Notes: generated by a model from the sequence alone, not told the origin. A stretch of 29,997 nt of DNA from JAYEJB01 sp034716415 (GCA_034716415.1 JAYEJB010000056.1:1-29997); one strand, 5' to 3'. Counted from the first letter of the stretch, positions 6,336-13,523 are shown. A program made the numbers and translations.

Positions 6336-6758
6336 TCAGCTCGCGTCGTCTCTTGAGGCGGGGTCCAACAGACCGAGGAACGCTTCGCGGATGTGTTCCG
6401 GCCAGGGTGCGTTGATGTGCCGTATCTCGCGCCGACCGTTCGGCCAGATCCGGATGTGGAGGGACATATACGTCGCCCCTTCACCCCGCTCGAACACCGT
6501 CGACCTGACGCGTCGTCCGTCCCGGACGTAGTCGACCGCCATTCCCACGCGGTATCCTCCGCCGTACTCGCATTGGGATATTTGTACCCTGGTGCCGTCG
6601 TCGTGCTTCATGATGAAGCCGCCCGGAGAGAGTTCCGCGAAGCACTAACCCCCCGGCACCGGAACGACATCCTCATCCGGCGTGATTTCCTGCGCGAACG
6701 CGGCACCGGTCATCAGGACGGACGCCAAAAAAATCGACATGACCGTCAGGCAGCGCAT
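6336..6758 (-). pseudogene. secreted protein gene interrupted by an in-frame TAG
   Basis: A strong Shine-Dalgarno (AAGGAGACGG, 6770-6761) precedes an ATG at 6758. It opens a 37-codon frame with a signal peptide (hydrophobic SIFLASVLMTG, cleavage probably after AFA), ending ITPDEDVVPVPGG, then TAG at 6647-6645. The same frame continues without another stop for 102 more codons (CFAELSPGGFIMKHDDG...) to 6336. The downstream part alone could start at ATG 6611, but that site has no ribosome-binding sequence and would have no signal peptide, so the natural product is the fused 139-residue secreted protein. The downstream domain looks beta-rich with two cysteines. The TAG may be a mutation, a sequencing error or a read-through site; other genes here use TAG as a true stop. 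The gene lies 13 bases after the 144-residue membrane protein gene, probably in one operon. Confidence 0.6.
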
Positions 6759-6771
6759 TGCCGTCTCCTTT

Positions 6772-7206
6772 CTAGGAATTGTTGTTTTGCCTGGGGATGA
6801 ACAGCAGGTACGCCGTCGAGAAGACGAACGTCACCGCGAACAGGATGAAGACGTACAGGCTCCACGGGAAGAGTACGATATAGCCGATATTTTCCGTGGT
6901 GAGCTGCTGGCTCAGCAACACGTCGACCATATAGCGTCCGGTGAGCAGGCTGCCCAGGAAAGCGATGATGCCATTGGCGGCAGCGGCCATGCCGTATTCG
7001 ATCTTCTTCTTGTCCGCCGCGGCGGTGATGACGAACACGATCATGAACAGCGTGAAGCAGACCCACCACGAGGGGAACCAGAGGAAATACGGGTACGGCT
7101 CGAGTAGGATCCAGTCATCGGTGAAGATCCGTGAGCCGAGGATGATTCCGGTGAACAACACGCCGCCCCAGGAGGCGAACAGTACAGTTTTGTAGTATTG
7201 ACGCAT
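6772..7206 (-). CDS. four-helix membrane protein, paralogue A (144 aa)
   Basis: Four membrane helices are evident (about 6-24, 44-64, 77-100, 109-135). Conserved segments SWGGVLFTGII, the DW..LEP loop and PYFLWFPSWW are shared with the protein encoded at 8341-8787, so the two are paralogues. The short loop between helices 2 and 3 is basic (DKKK) and probably cytoplasmic. The aromatic FPSWW segment before helix 2 suggests an interfacial position. No enzyme motif is seen. The secreted-protein gene interrupted by TAG follows 13 bases downstream. An unknown 327-residue gene diverges from it, sharing a 71-base intergenic region with TATAGT on this strand (7236-7231). Confidence 0.75.
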   Translation of the reverse strand: MRQYYKTVLFASWGGVLFTGIILGSRIFTDDWILLEPYPYFLWFPSWWVCFTLFMIVFVITAAADKKKIEYGMAAAANGIIAFLGSLLTGRYMVDVLLSQQLTTENIGYIVLFPWSLYVFILFAVTFVFSTAYLLFIPRQNNNS

Positions 7207-7277
7207 ATGAATTTGGTCAGTGCCCGTATGACTATATCATGCTAGGCTGATAAAAGCTCATTAGAAAGGGGGCCGTC

Positions 7278-8261
7278 ATGGCCATCGATTGGGACGAGAT
7301 CAGAGGTCAGTTTCCTGACCTGCGATACACCGTCATAGAACAGTTCCATCGTTCGGGGCACGAGGTAGCCATCGTGCTGGTCGAGAACACCAGCGTGGAG
7401 CATGATTGCAGTTCGGTCACGCTTGAGTGCGAGTGCGACTACGAGATGGAAGAACGGGAACACGAGGGCAGAAAGTATCAGGTGCACTGTCGCGACAGCG
7501 GGAAGTGCAGGGCCAAGCGTGATGTCCGCCGCCACATCGTCAGGCGGTCCCGTAAACGTTACGGGGACCGATGGGAGTCGCTTGGTATCAAGGAAGCTGT
7601 CATGGACGTGCAGGGGCGGGTCAAGGCCAGGGAGTTCATGGGGCAGTCGAGCGGTAGCTGCATCTACGCGCAAGAGGTCGCCAGACTGTTGGACTATGAA
7701 TTGGACGAGATCTTGGAGGCATGTGCTGAACTGTTCGTCGAAGAGCGGTTACAACTCAACGGGATGATCCTCTGGGATTACGAGGTCCGGTTGCGTTTTC
7801 CGCGTCAGGTCCAGATGGTGCTCGTCCATCTGTCCGACGAGTACGGCACGCATTACGAGAGCATTGAGGTTGCCGTCGGCGAACAGACCGAGTACACGCG
7901 GGGGCACGATGCGTTCGGTGAGGTGAATTACCCGGAAATGGACAAGAACATTCTCGTCGAACACGCCCTGAAGCCTGTCATCGCGAAGCTGACCGGAATC
8001 GCGGCAGGATCTGACGTGTCCGGTGATCTGCGAGCCGTCATCGAGAGCGACATCCCTGCCGACCTCGACGGCTTCGCGGCAGCGCATCCGGAGATAGACC
8101 GCGCGGTCTTCGCCGAGGTCATCCGTTGGATGTATAGGCTCGTGCTGGAGCAGATCGAGATCCTGGAAAAGATGGCGACCTGCCAGGATCCACCCAAGAA
8201 GATCGTCAACATGGCTATCCGGTCGCTCGAGTTGCTGATCGAGACACCGGCGTCCTGGTGA
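7278..8261 (+). CDS. hypothetical soluble protein (327 aa)
   Basis: The start at 7278 has a purine-rich ribosome-binding site (AAAGGGGG). The N-terminal 80 residues contain several cysteines (C44, C51, C53, C71, C77), perhaps a metal site, followed by a very basic helix (RRHIVRRSRKR). The next segment (about 115-150, with IYAQEVARLLDYELDEILEAC) has the helix pattern of a winged-helix DNA-binding domain. The C-terminal half is acidic and mixed alpha/beta, with no membrane segment. I do not recognise the family. It lies between two paralogous membrane protein genes that are both on the other strand, so a shared role is possible but unproven. Two strong hairpins follow the stop. Confidence 0.7.
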   Translation: MAIDWDEIRGQFPDLRYTVIEQFHRSGHEVAIVLVENTSVEHDCSSVTLECECDYEMEEREHEGRKYQVHCRDSGKCRAKRDVRRHIVRRSRKRYGDRWESLGIKEAVMDVQGRVKAREFMGQSSGSCIYAQEVARLLDYELDEILEACAELFVEERLQLNGMILWDYEVRLRFPRQVQMVLVHLSDEYGTHYESIEVAVGEQTEYTRGHDAFGEVNYPEMDKNILVEHALKPVIAKLTGIAAGSDVSGDLRAVIESDIPADLDGFAAAHPEIDRAVFAEVIRWMYRLVLEQIEILEKMATCQDPPKKIVNMAIRSLELLIETPASW

Positions 8262-8264
8262 CGC

Positions 8265-8322
8265 AAACCTCGCTGAAGAGCGGGGTTTTTATTTCCAAAA
8301 GCGCCCCTGTGGGGACGCTTTT
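8265..8322 (+). terminator. tandem hairpin terminators
   Basis: The first stem, AAACCTCGCT/AGCGGGGTTT with a GAAG loop, is followed by TT. The second, AAAAGCGCCCC/GGGGACGCTTTT with a TGT loop, follows six bases later. The second also suits the converging minus gene ending at 8341. Confidence 0.8.
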
Positions 8323-8340
8323 CTATCGTTTGGGTCGATA

Positions 8341-8787
8341 TTACCCTGCTGATTTTTCCATGCGCTTCGGCCCCAGCAACATGAGCGTGGCCGAGAATAC
8401 GAAGATGGTCGTGAACAGCGTCAGGACGTACAGGCTCCAGGGGAACATGATGACGTAATCGGCCGGCGGTAGATCCTGGCCGAACTGGGCCAGTATGACC
8501 TCGGCCACGAGACGTCCGGCGAGCAGGCTGCCGAGGAAAGCGATGACCGTATTCAGGGAGACCGTCAGCATCTTTTGCTTTTCGCTCTTGCCATGGGACA
8601 GTGCTGTCGACAGGAATACGGCGACGAACAGGCCGAAACAGAACCACCACGACGGGAACCAGAGGAAGTACGGCGAGGGTTCAGCGAGCAACCAGTCGCC
8701 GACAAAGAGCTTTGTGCCGCAGATGATGCCGGTAAAGAGCACGCCACCCCAGGAAATCAACAGGGTCGTCTTCAGGTAAGAATTCAT
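8341..8787 (-). CDS. four-helix membrane protein, paralogue B (148 aa)
   Basis: This is a paralogue of the protein at 6772-7206. It shares SWGGVLFTGII, the DWLLAEP loop and PYFLWFPSWW at the same positions, and both end the third loop with FPWSLYV. Helices are at about 6-24, 44-64, 75-98 and 110-137. The cytoplasmic loop between helices 2 and 3 is basic (HGKSEKQK). Unlike paralogue A it has no downstream partner on its own transcript. The start at 8787 has no Shine-Dalgarno. The family is not recognised. Confidence 0.75.
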   Translation of the reverse strand: MNSYLKTTLLISWGGVLFTGIICGTKLFVGDWLLAEPSPYFLWFPSWWFCFGLFVAVFLSTALSHGKSEKQKMLTVSLNTVIAFLGSLLAGRLVAEVILAQFGQDLPPADYVIMFPWSLYVLTLFTTIFVFSATLMLLGPKRMEKSAG

Positions 8788-9006
8788 ATGCTTAGATATG
8801 ATTTTACTTCAGCAGTATATCACACGCGCCCTCTCGCTGTATTATCGTTTCGGTCAATCATGTCCCGGCTTCGTGGAAGCATAACCAACCCCGAGAAAAA
8901 TCCGAAAAGTCATGTCCGAAAAAACCACGCGAAAAGAATGGTATTTTTATGCGGTAATTATTCCTTTACAGCACGTATATCTGATATATCGTTCCCATAT
9001 CTCCAA

Positions 9007-9090
9007 TGTCATTCCCGCGGGGGCGGGAATCCACGGAACATCAGCTGTGGTGTCCCCGTATCGTGGATCCCCGCCTCCGCGGGGATGACA
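9007..9090. repeat. REP-type inverted repeat (CATTCCCGC family)
   Basis: TGTCATTCCCGCGGGGGCGG at 9007-9026 and its counterpart ending CGGGGATGACA at 9090 form a long imperfect stem; each arm also folds by itself (CCCGCGGGGGCGGG; CCCCGCCTCCGCGGGG). The surrounding gap 8788-9282 contains no supported gene; it also holds a DnaA-box-like site at 9236-9244. Confidence 0.8.
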
Positions 9091-9235
9091 CGGGGTGCGG
9101 GGATTCCACGAAGAGATGACACCAGAGAACGTACTCGGCATCAAGAGATATTCATCTTTTAAGTTAAACCCGATAAGGCTGAAAACGGGGTAGTATTGTG
9201 CTCCTGGTGTCAAAGGTGGTAAGCTGAACTACGAT

Positions 9236-9244
9236 TTATCCACA
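9236..9244 (+). promoter_or_regulatory. DnaA-box-like 9-mer followed by AT-rich DNA
   Basis: TTATCCACA, the classical DnaA box, is followed by about 35 bases of AT-rich sequence before the ATG at 9283. Other perfect copies are at 16299-16307 and, inverted, 16849-16857. Confidence 0.4.
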
Positions 9245-9282
9245 AAAATCAAATGCTATAAATAATTTAATCTGTAGCTATT

Positions 9283-9441
9283 ATGGGTTTCTTCGACTGG
9301 TTGACAGGTAAGAAGAAAGAAGAGTCGGCGCCTCAAGAGGCACCAGCACCCGCTCCGGAGACGCCGGCAGAACCGGCACCCGCTCCGGAAGAGCCAGCTG
9401 GGGAAGAGTCCTCGGAAGGCGGCGAGGGTGGAATGATGTAG
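9283..9441 (+). CDS. small Pro/Ala/Glu-rich protein (52 aa)
   Basis: The product begins MGFFDWLTGKKKEE, a short amphipathic aromatic helix with a basic end, and continues as a low-complexity tail of Ala-Pro-Glu repeats ending in glycines. It may sit at the membrane surface by its N-terminus with a disordered tail; this is inference. No Shine-Dalgarno is seen; TATAAA at 9256-9261 could be a -10. A strong terminator follows the stop by 20 bases, supporting a real transcription unit. Confidence 0.65.
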   Translation: MGFFDWLTGKKKEESAPQEAPAPAPETPAEPAPAPEEPAGEESSEGGEGGMM

Positions 9442-9460
9442 GTGTCCGAGAATAACGGAG

Positions 9461-9487
9461 GCCGCCTCGCCTGACGAGGCGGTTTTT
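9461..9487 (+). terminator. intrinsic terminator
   Basis: CCGCCTCG and CGAGGCGG form a perfect 8-bp stem followed by TTTTT, just after the 52-residue gene. Confidence 0.85.
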
Positions 9488-9491
9488 GGTT

Positions 9492-9620
9492 GGGGTTTAG
9501 AGAGCGAGAAGGTCTGGGGGTATGGAAGTACAGGGGTGGGGAAGTAAAGGAGTGTGGAAATATTATTAAAAATCCTCCCACACTCCCGCACTCCCATACT
9601 CCTATAGACTCTCCCCACCA
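9492..9620. repeat. purine/pyrimidine hairpin repeat, copy 2
   Basis: A purine-rich arm with repeated GGGGTATGGAAGTA-like units is followed by an AT-rich centre (TATTATTAAAAA) and a pyrimidine-rich arm with CACTCCCGCACTCCCATACT. The arms are complementary in register over about 50 bases. The gap at 9442-9799 holds this repeat and the 95-bp palindrome but no gene. Confidence 0.7.
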
Positions 9621-9638
9621 TTTTTTGGAGTAACAGTA

Positions 9639-9733
9639 GATGTCTTATGCACAGTTGAGGGCAAAACACAGACAGTCTGTTTCTTGCGAGAAACAGGCTG
9701 CCTGTTTTTGCCCTCAACTGTGCATAAGACATC
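9639..9733. repeat. 95-bp palindromic hairpin element, copy 1
   Basis: The element begins GATGTCTTATGCACAG and ends with its exact complement CTGTGCATAAGACATC. The next bases (TTGAGGGC / GCCCTCAA) also pair, and the centre holds two small nested hairpins (CAGACAGTCTG and CAGGCTGCCTG) around CTTGCGAG. A second copy lies at 23467-23561, with the centre in reverse orientation and different but still complementary arm bases. Confidence 0.9.
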
Positions 9734-9799
9734 ATCCCACTCTCTAAGGCGGCACCAACCGAATCGTGTTATACCCTTACATATATAAGTGAAGCACGC

Positions 9800-9961
9800 A
9801 TGGCATTATATTACGGACTTGCATTCGCCTTGATGGCGCTTGGGGTCGTACATCTCATATCGGCTTCCGCGCGCTTCTATTTGATTTTTCGACGGACAAA
9901 GGCGGTAGAAAGAGGGGGTAAGGGGAGAAGGGGCAGAAGGTGCAGAAGCGGGGTGCTGTAG
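9800..9961 (+). CDS. possible small single-helix membrane protein (53 aa)
   Basis: An ATG at 9800 opens a 53-codon frame. Residues 5-30 (YGLAFALMALGVVHLISASARFYLIF) form one convincing membrane helix, followed by a very basic tail. The last 20 codons run through a purine-rich repeat arm, so the C-terminus may be repeat-derived. There is no Shine-Dalgarno, but TATATA precedes the start by about 14 bases. The helix is the only positive evidence, so this is a tentative call. Confidence 0.4.
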   Translation: MALYYGLAFALMALGVVHLISASARFYLIFRRTKAVERGGKGRRGRRCRSGVL

Positions 9962-10053
9962 CCTAAAAGCTGAACAGCCTAACAGTTCAAAAGCTTTTTA
10001 TTTAATAGCTCAAAGCTCTTTAGTTATTCAGCTGTTGAGCTTTTAAGCTCCCG
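9908..10053. repeat. purine/pyrimidine hairpin repeat, copy 3
   Basis: The left arm is rich in GAAGGGGCAGAAGG-type units followed by CTAAAAGCTGAACAGC; the right arm carries AGCTGTTGAGCTTTTAAGCT. It overlaps the ends of both neighbouring genes and supplies the stop codon of the TMEM43-like gene. Confidence 0.65.
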
Positions 10054-11362
10054 GCGACGGTGGTGGCGGTACGCCTGCTCCGGACTTGAGCGCGGCATCG
10101 ACCTGGTCAGCTGGCCATCCGGCCCCGATGAGTGATTCCTTGGTCTTAGTATCGTCCATGCCGCTCTGGCGGGCTTTAGCGACATAACCGGCGAGTTGTG
10201 GGTTGACCTGCATGGTCGGTGTCACCGTCGGGCCGGCTTCGGTCGCGTCATCGCTCTTGCGGTGTCTCTCGAAGTAGTAGACCCCTCCGGCGACGGCGAC
10301 GGCCAATACGACAATGAGCGCGAGCGGGTTATGCAGGAGTGCGGAAACGACCATGGTCACGACAGACAGCGCCAGCGCGGCAAGGAAAGTGACGAACGCC
10401 ACGGCGCTGCGACTGACCTTGCCCATGATCGGCAGGACATCGAGGAAGACCGACAGCGGCGCGAGGAGCATCATCAGGCCAATCCACATCAGGATGAAAC
10501 CGAGCGCGCGGAATGCCCAGAGCGCCATCAGGTATTCCTGGTGCATGTTGGCGAGCGCCGCGTCGCGTGTTCCCGGGTAGAGGTAGTGCAGTTTGGTGTC
10601 GTCCTTGAAGTACGCGCCGATCGTGCTGTCGTTGAGCTTGCCGAATACCGTAACGTTCGTGCCGTCACGCATCACCTCGTAGCTGATGCGGATGTCGCCG
10701 ACTTCGGGTCCGCTGACTGAGCCTTTACCGATGAACACATAACCACCCTCCAGTTTAGCTCCTTCGGTCAGGTTGGTGATTGATTCGTCGAGCGACAGCG
10801 ATTGGAGGTTGCGCAGATCGATACCTTGCATGTTGACGGTGTAGGCGCCGATGTTCGCGTCTTCGACCGTACCGTTTTCGCCCACGACCGCCATTTCCGG
10901 ATTTTCATGTCCGGACGGTCGTTTGAAGCGTGACGAGTCTTCCGGATCTTCAGTCCAGGTCTTGCGATAGGTATAGGTCGTCGTCGTGGTCTCGCCGCCA
11001 CCGAGTTCGGTGTCGGACTCGCTCTCTTCGTCCTCTTCCCAGGCGTACATCTCCGCGATCCGTTCGTACGCCACGTATTCACCCGGTTGCAGGAATAGCC
11101 CGTCGTCGAGTTGCTGCTCTGATGTGATATCACCGGTCAGTGAGACCATTCCTCCTTGGATATCCGCCTCGGTCGTAATCGCCGTCGGATCGAGCTCCGT
11201 CGCTTTCTTGGCGATGTCGGAGAGATCGACACGCCCCTCGTTCCAGTAGATCAGGACGAAAGAAGCCACGAACAGGATAAGTCCGAACAGCACGCCCTTG
11301 ATGGAACCGGTGATGCGCGAGCCCCAGCCTTTATGCGTGACTTGAGTGAATTGGTCTGCCAT
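10043..11362 (-). CDS. TMEM43 (LUMA) family membrane protein with C-terminal helical motif (439 aa)
   Basis: One membrane helix (about 21-40) is followed by NEGRVDLSD, matching the conserved start of the TMEM43 extracytoplasmic domain, then a long soluble region (about 50-285) with paired beta segments, and three or four C-terminal helices (about 287-312, 322-345, 350-368). This topology is that of the TMEM43/PF07787 family, whose bacterial role is not established; in eukaryotes it is an inner nuclear membrane protein. The tail (about 392-432) has a separate motif, NPQLAGYVAKARQSG followed by GAGWPADQVDAAL, a short helical module I associate with Patescibacteria membrane proteins; its role is unknown. 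TATAAT at 11397-11392 lies 30 bases before the ATG. It diverges from the 33-residue peptide gene. Confidence 0.85.
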   Translation of the reverse strand: MADQFTQVTHKGWGSRITGSIKGVLFGLILFVASFVLIYWNEGRVDLSDIAKKATELDPTAITTEADIQGGMVSLTGDITSEQQLDDGLFLQPGEYVAYERIAEMYAWEEDEESESDTELGGGETTTTTYTYRKTWTEDPEDSSRFKRPSGHENPEMAVVGENGTVEDANIGAYTVNMQGIDLRNLQSLSLDESITNLTEGAKLEGGYVFIGKGSVSGPEVGDIRISYEVMRDGTNVTVFGKLNDSTIGAYFKDDTKLHYLYPGTRDAALANMHQEYLMALWAFRALGFILMWIGLMMLLAPLSVFLDVLPIMGKVSRSAVAFVTFLAALALSVVTMVVSALLHNPLALIVVLAVAVAGGVYYFERHRKSDDATEAGPTVTPTMQVNPQLAGYVAKARQSGMDDTKTKESLIGAGWPADQVDAALKSGAGVPPPPSPGA

Positions 11363-11391
11363 ACGCAGGGTGATGAATGATTACGTCAATC

Positions 11392-11397
11392 ATTATA
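11392..11397 (-). promoter_or_regulatory. -10 element for the TMEM43-like gene
   Basis: A perfect TATAAT on the minus strand; 17 bases upstream is TTCGGC, a weak -35. It is back to back with the plus-strand promoter at 11423-11451. Confidence 0.5.
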
Positions 11398-11422
11398 TAT
11401 GAAAAGCGGTCGGCGCCGAAAT

Positions 11423-11451
11423 TTGACTCCGTCCGCCACGCGGACTATAGT
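11423..11451 (+). promoter_or_regulatory. promoter of the micropeptide/zinc-protein operon
   Basis: TTGACT (11423-11428) and TATAGT (11446-11451) are spaced by 17 bases. The leader contains a small perfect hairpin TCCCGATTGTCGGGA at 11461-11475 before the ribosome-binding site. Confidence 0.75.
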
Positions 11452-11498
11452 GGATTCTCGTCCCGATTGTCGGGACACCCGATCTTTGGAGGTGAAAG

Positions 11499-11600
11499 AT
11501 GCTTATCGATAAGATCAAGTCTGGTTGGAATTGGCTATTCGAGACCGTCGGCAGTTTCGTTCTCGCGCCCTGGCTCGACCGTATAGGGCCGCTCGTCTAG
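11499..11600 (+). CDS. 33-residue hydrophobic/amphipathic peptide
   Basis: A very strong ribosome-binding site (GGAGGTGAAAG) and a promoter 48 bases upstream precede this 33-codon frame. The peptide (MLIDKIKSGWNWLFETVGSF... ending IGPLV) is rich in Trp, Leu and Val with a basic N-terminus, and could form one amphipathic helix at the membrane. The next gene starts nine bases after its stop. It may be a real micropeptide or a leader peptide controlling the zinc-protein gene. No family can be named. Confidence 0.6.
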   Translation: MLIDKIKSGWNWLFETVGSFVLAPWLDRIGPLV

Positions 11601-11609
11601 AGGGAAATC

Positions 11610-11897
11610 ATGAGTGACAGACCTGTAGAGGAGGGCGCATGTCCGACCTGCGGTGAGTCCGACTGGACTCTTCAGACGTTGGGTTTCGGCTACGGACCCT
11701 TGAGTGAGAATATGCATCCATGCCACATCGATGGTCCTTCCGAGTGTTATTGCAACAACTGCGGCACGCGTGTCGGAGTGTGGACGCGTCGAGTTCTCAA
11801 GGAGGGTGAGAAGGAGGGTGAGCATGAGCCGCCCCACGGCGGATCGCATCGCGAGATCTGTCCCTTCCACGAACCGGAAAAGGTGGAAACAGTCTGA
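11610..11897 (+). CDS. cysteine-rich zinc-finger-like protein (95 aa)
   Basis: The protein carries CPTCG at 11-15, a central C38-H39, CYCNNCG at 46-52 and a terminal CPFH, enough to bind one or two zinc ions. The pair CPTCG...CNNCG has the geometry of a zinc ribbon with a 35-residue insertion. The C-terminal third is acidic and His-rich. It is the second gene of an operon with the 33-residue peptide and ends at a strong terminator. The function is not recognised; a restriction-alleviation or nucleic-acid-binding type zinc ribbon is a possibility only. Confidence 0.7.
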   Translation: MSDRPVEEGACPTCGESDWTLQTLGFGYGPLSENMHPCHIDGPSECYCNNCGTRVGVWTRRVLKEGEKEGEHEPPHGGSHREICPFHEPEKVETV

Positions 11898-11903
11898 CAA
11901 AAC

Positions 11904-11927
11904 GAGCGCCTCTCAGCGCTCTTTTTT
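11904..11927 (+). terminator. intrinsic terminator
   Basis: GAGCGC/GCGCTC stem with six-base loop, followed directly by TTTTTT. Confidence 0.85.
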
Positions 11928-11985
11928 ATTTGGGGAATATACCCCTATATATAGTTCAAACAATCGGTAGGTCTTCAATCCGGAG

Positions 11986-12139
11986 CTTGCCTGCCGTGAG
12001 TCTGTCGAACGGTCGAAGGACTCAGGCAATAATTATTTTCATCCCCCGAGCGGGGCGTGGCGTAGTCGAAGGGGATGAAAGCTTCCTTCACACTCTCACT
12101 CTTTCCCCGCTACCTACTTGCCTGCCTGCCGGCAGGTCC
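11986..12139. repeat. cluster of three short hairpin repeats
   Basis: The gap between 11928 and 12167 carries no gene. It has GCCTG...GAGTC / GACTC AGGC (about 11989-12028, with TCGAACGGTCGAAGG inside), TTTCATCCCC/GGGGATGAAA (12040-12081) and the GC-rich CCTGCCTGCCGGCAGG (12120-12137). The last occurs again at 18728-18746 and, with one change, at 23351-23370. Confidence 0.65.
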
Positions 12140-12167
12140 CCGCTAGCGGCCGAAGGTCGCGACCCCG

Positions 12168-13187
12168 CTATCTCCGCTTCGTCTGCCCCGCCAGCTGTCC
12201 GCAGGCCGCGCGTATATCCTCACCGAACGAAACGCGATGCGTGGCCGAGATGCCGCGCGTCTTGAGTCGTTCGAGGAACGTGTCGCGTCGGTCGCGCGGA
12301 GAAGAGGAGAATCCGCCGGTCCGGTGGAAGCGGATCAGGTTTACATGATACAGATGATTGTCGCCCAGAAGGTCGGCCAGCGCGTCGGCGTGCTCATTCT
12401 TGTCGTTGATCCCGTCGATCAGCGTGTATTCGAACATCACTCGACGGTTCGTGGCGGTGGTATATGATTCGACCGCGCGCATCACCTGACCGATCGGGTA
12501 AGCGTCATTCGCGGGCATCAATCGCGAGCGCAGGGCGTCGTTCGGCGCGTGCAGTGATATCGCCAGGTTGATCTGCAGAGATTCATCAGCGAGCCTGCTG
12601 ATGCCCGGCACGATACCGCACGTCGAAACGGAGATACGGCGCGCGCCGATTTCCAGTCCGTTTTTGGAGTTTATGGTACGGATCGCGTCCATTACGGCGT
12701 CGAAGTTATGCATTGGTTCGCCCATACCCATGAAGACGACGTTGGTCACGTCGGCCTTTTTTTGCCTCAGCTTTCTAGCGAAGTGCAGGATCTGATCGAT
12801 TATCTCGTCAGCGGTCAGATTGCGTCTGAAGCCGGCTTTGCCGGTCGCGCAGAACGCACACTTCATCGCACAGCCTGCCTGTGATGATACGCAGACGGTA
12901 TTGCGTCCGTCGCGGTGGCGCATCAGCACGGTTTCGATCTCGTTCGCATCTGCCAGGCGTAGCGACACCTTGATCGCATCGCCGCGCTTCGATGTCACTT
13001 CGGTCACCGGTTCGACGGTCGAGAGTGGTACGTTCACCTTCAGGTTTTCCCGTAGGCCGTACGACAGGTCGGTCGCTTCGTCCCAATCGGAAATCAGACG
13101 GTCGTAGACCGCCGCCTTGATCTGCTTGGCCCTGAAGGGTTTCTCACCCGTGGACTCCAGCATCTGTTGTAGTTTCAGTGAATCCAT
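12168..13187 (-). CDS. rlmN: 23S rRNA/tRNA adenine-C2 methyltransferase RlmN
   Basis: RlmN is a radical SAM enzyme that methylates C2 of A2503 in 23S rRNA and A37 of some tRNAs. The sequence shows the CAMKCAFC cluster motif (C106, C110, C113) for the 4Fe-4S centre, the GEP segment in VVFMGMGEPMHN, the ISVSTCGIVPGI segment, SLHAPND, and the conserved C-terminal cysteine in RAACGQL (C329) that forms the methyl-carrying intermediate. The length (339) is normal. The N-terminal helical domain FRAKQI is present. A promoter (TTGCCA 13227-13222, 17-base spacer, TAAGGT 13204-13199) starts transcription near 13192, so the ATG at 13187 is preferred to the in-frame ATG at 13196; there is no Shine-Dalgarno. 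Confidence 0.95.
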   Translation of the reverse strand: MDSLKLQQMLESTGEKPFRAKQIKAAVYDRLISDWDEATDLSYGLRENLKVNVPLSTVEPVTEVTSKRGDAIKVSLRLADANEIETVLMRHRDGRNTVCVSSQAGCAMKCAFCATGKAGFRRNLTADEIIDQILHFARKLRQKKADVTNVVFMGMGEPMHNFDAVMDAIRTINSKNGLEIGARRISVSTCGIVPGISRLADESLQINLAISLHAPNDALRSRLMPANDAYPIGQVMRAVESYTTATNRRVMFEYTLIDGINDKNEHADALADLLGDNHLYHVNLIRFHRTGGFSSSPRDRRDTFLERLKTRGISATHRVSFGEDIRAACGQLAGQTKRR

Positions 13188-13198
13188 ATCGACCATGC

Positions 13199-13227
13199 AC
13201 CTTACAGCAATCGAGTCTGATTGGCAA
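13199..13227 (-). promoter_or_regulatory. promoter of rlmN (leaderless type)
   Basis: TTGCCA (13227-13222) and TAAGGT (13204-13199) with a 17-base spacer; the inferred start site is about five bases before the chosen ATG. Confidence 0.6.
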
Positions 13228-13239
13228 GGCTCGAGGAAT

Positions 13240-13264
13240 CAAAAATGCCCCGCACGGGGCATTT
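13240..13264 (-). terminator. intrinsic terminator of the kinase-like operon
   Basis: AAATGCCCC/GGGGCATTT perfect 9-bp stem with a four-base loop; on the minus strand it is followed by TT, after the end of the gene at 13287. Confidence 0.8.
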
Positions 13265-13286
13265 GACCGTTACGGGCAGGAAAGCC

Positions 13287-13523
13287 TTATTCTTCGACCT
13301 CTTCACTTTTTTCAATGACGAATTGGCCGTCCTTCACCAGTTCATCTTTGACCAGATCGTTGTAGCCTGGATCTCCGTGGCGCAAGGTCTCTCCGGTGTC
13401 CGGATTCCGTCGCGGGCCGATATCGATATCCTCCGCGGGGCCGTGGTCCTGACCCTTACCGTCCTCTTTTTCGGGATCCATGCTGAAGACCCTTGCGTTC
13501 CCTGGTGCTCCCTCATTAAACAT
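13287..13523 (-). CDS. small acidic, probably disordered protein (78 aa)
   Basis: The product is very hydrophilic and acidic, with repeated Asp/Gly-rich stretches (DPEKEDGKGQD, AEDIDIGP) and a charged helical C-terminus (LVKDELVKDGQF then EKSEEVEE). The ATG at 13523 lies 23 bases after the stop of the kinase-like gene; longer in-frame starts would overlap that gene. No fold or family is recognised. Its place at the end of a two-gene operon suggests a partner or substrate of the kinase-like protein, but this is inference. Confidence 0.6.
   Translation of the reverse strand: MFNEGAPGNARVFSMDPEKEDGKGQDHGPAEDIDIGPRRNPDTGETLRHGDPGYNDLVKDELVKDGQFVIEKSEEVEE

Noticed and set aside
6645..6647. Pyrrolysine or selenocysteine insertion at the in-frame stop
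   Set aside because: TAG excludes standard selenocysteine; pyrrolysine would need a dedicated tRNA and synthetase, of which there is no sign, and TAG ends other genes here.
8846..9000. Small frame from ATG 8860 preceded by TATTAT
   Set aside because: No -35, no ribosome-binding site, and the frame runs straight into the REP repeat.
8575..9162. Plus-strand open frame running from a membrane gene into the REP repeat
   Set aside because: Its second half is the translation of a palindromic repeat (HSRGGGNP...ASAGMT type), a common false gene; its first half is antisense to paralogue B.
9256..9735. Open frame across the 95-bp palindrome and neighbouring repeats
   Set aside because: It consists of translated repeat DNA; the same kind of frame appears at the second palindrome (23460-23864).
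10196..10720. Open frame antisense to the TMEM43-like gene
   Set aside because: Low-complexity His/Arg-rich product, fully inside a supported gene on the other strand.
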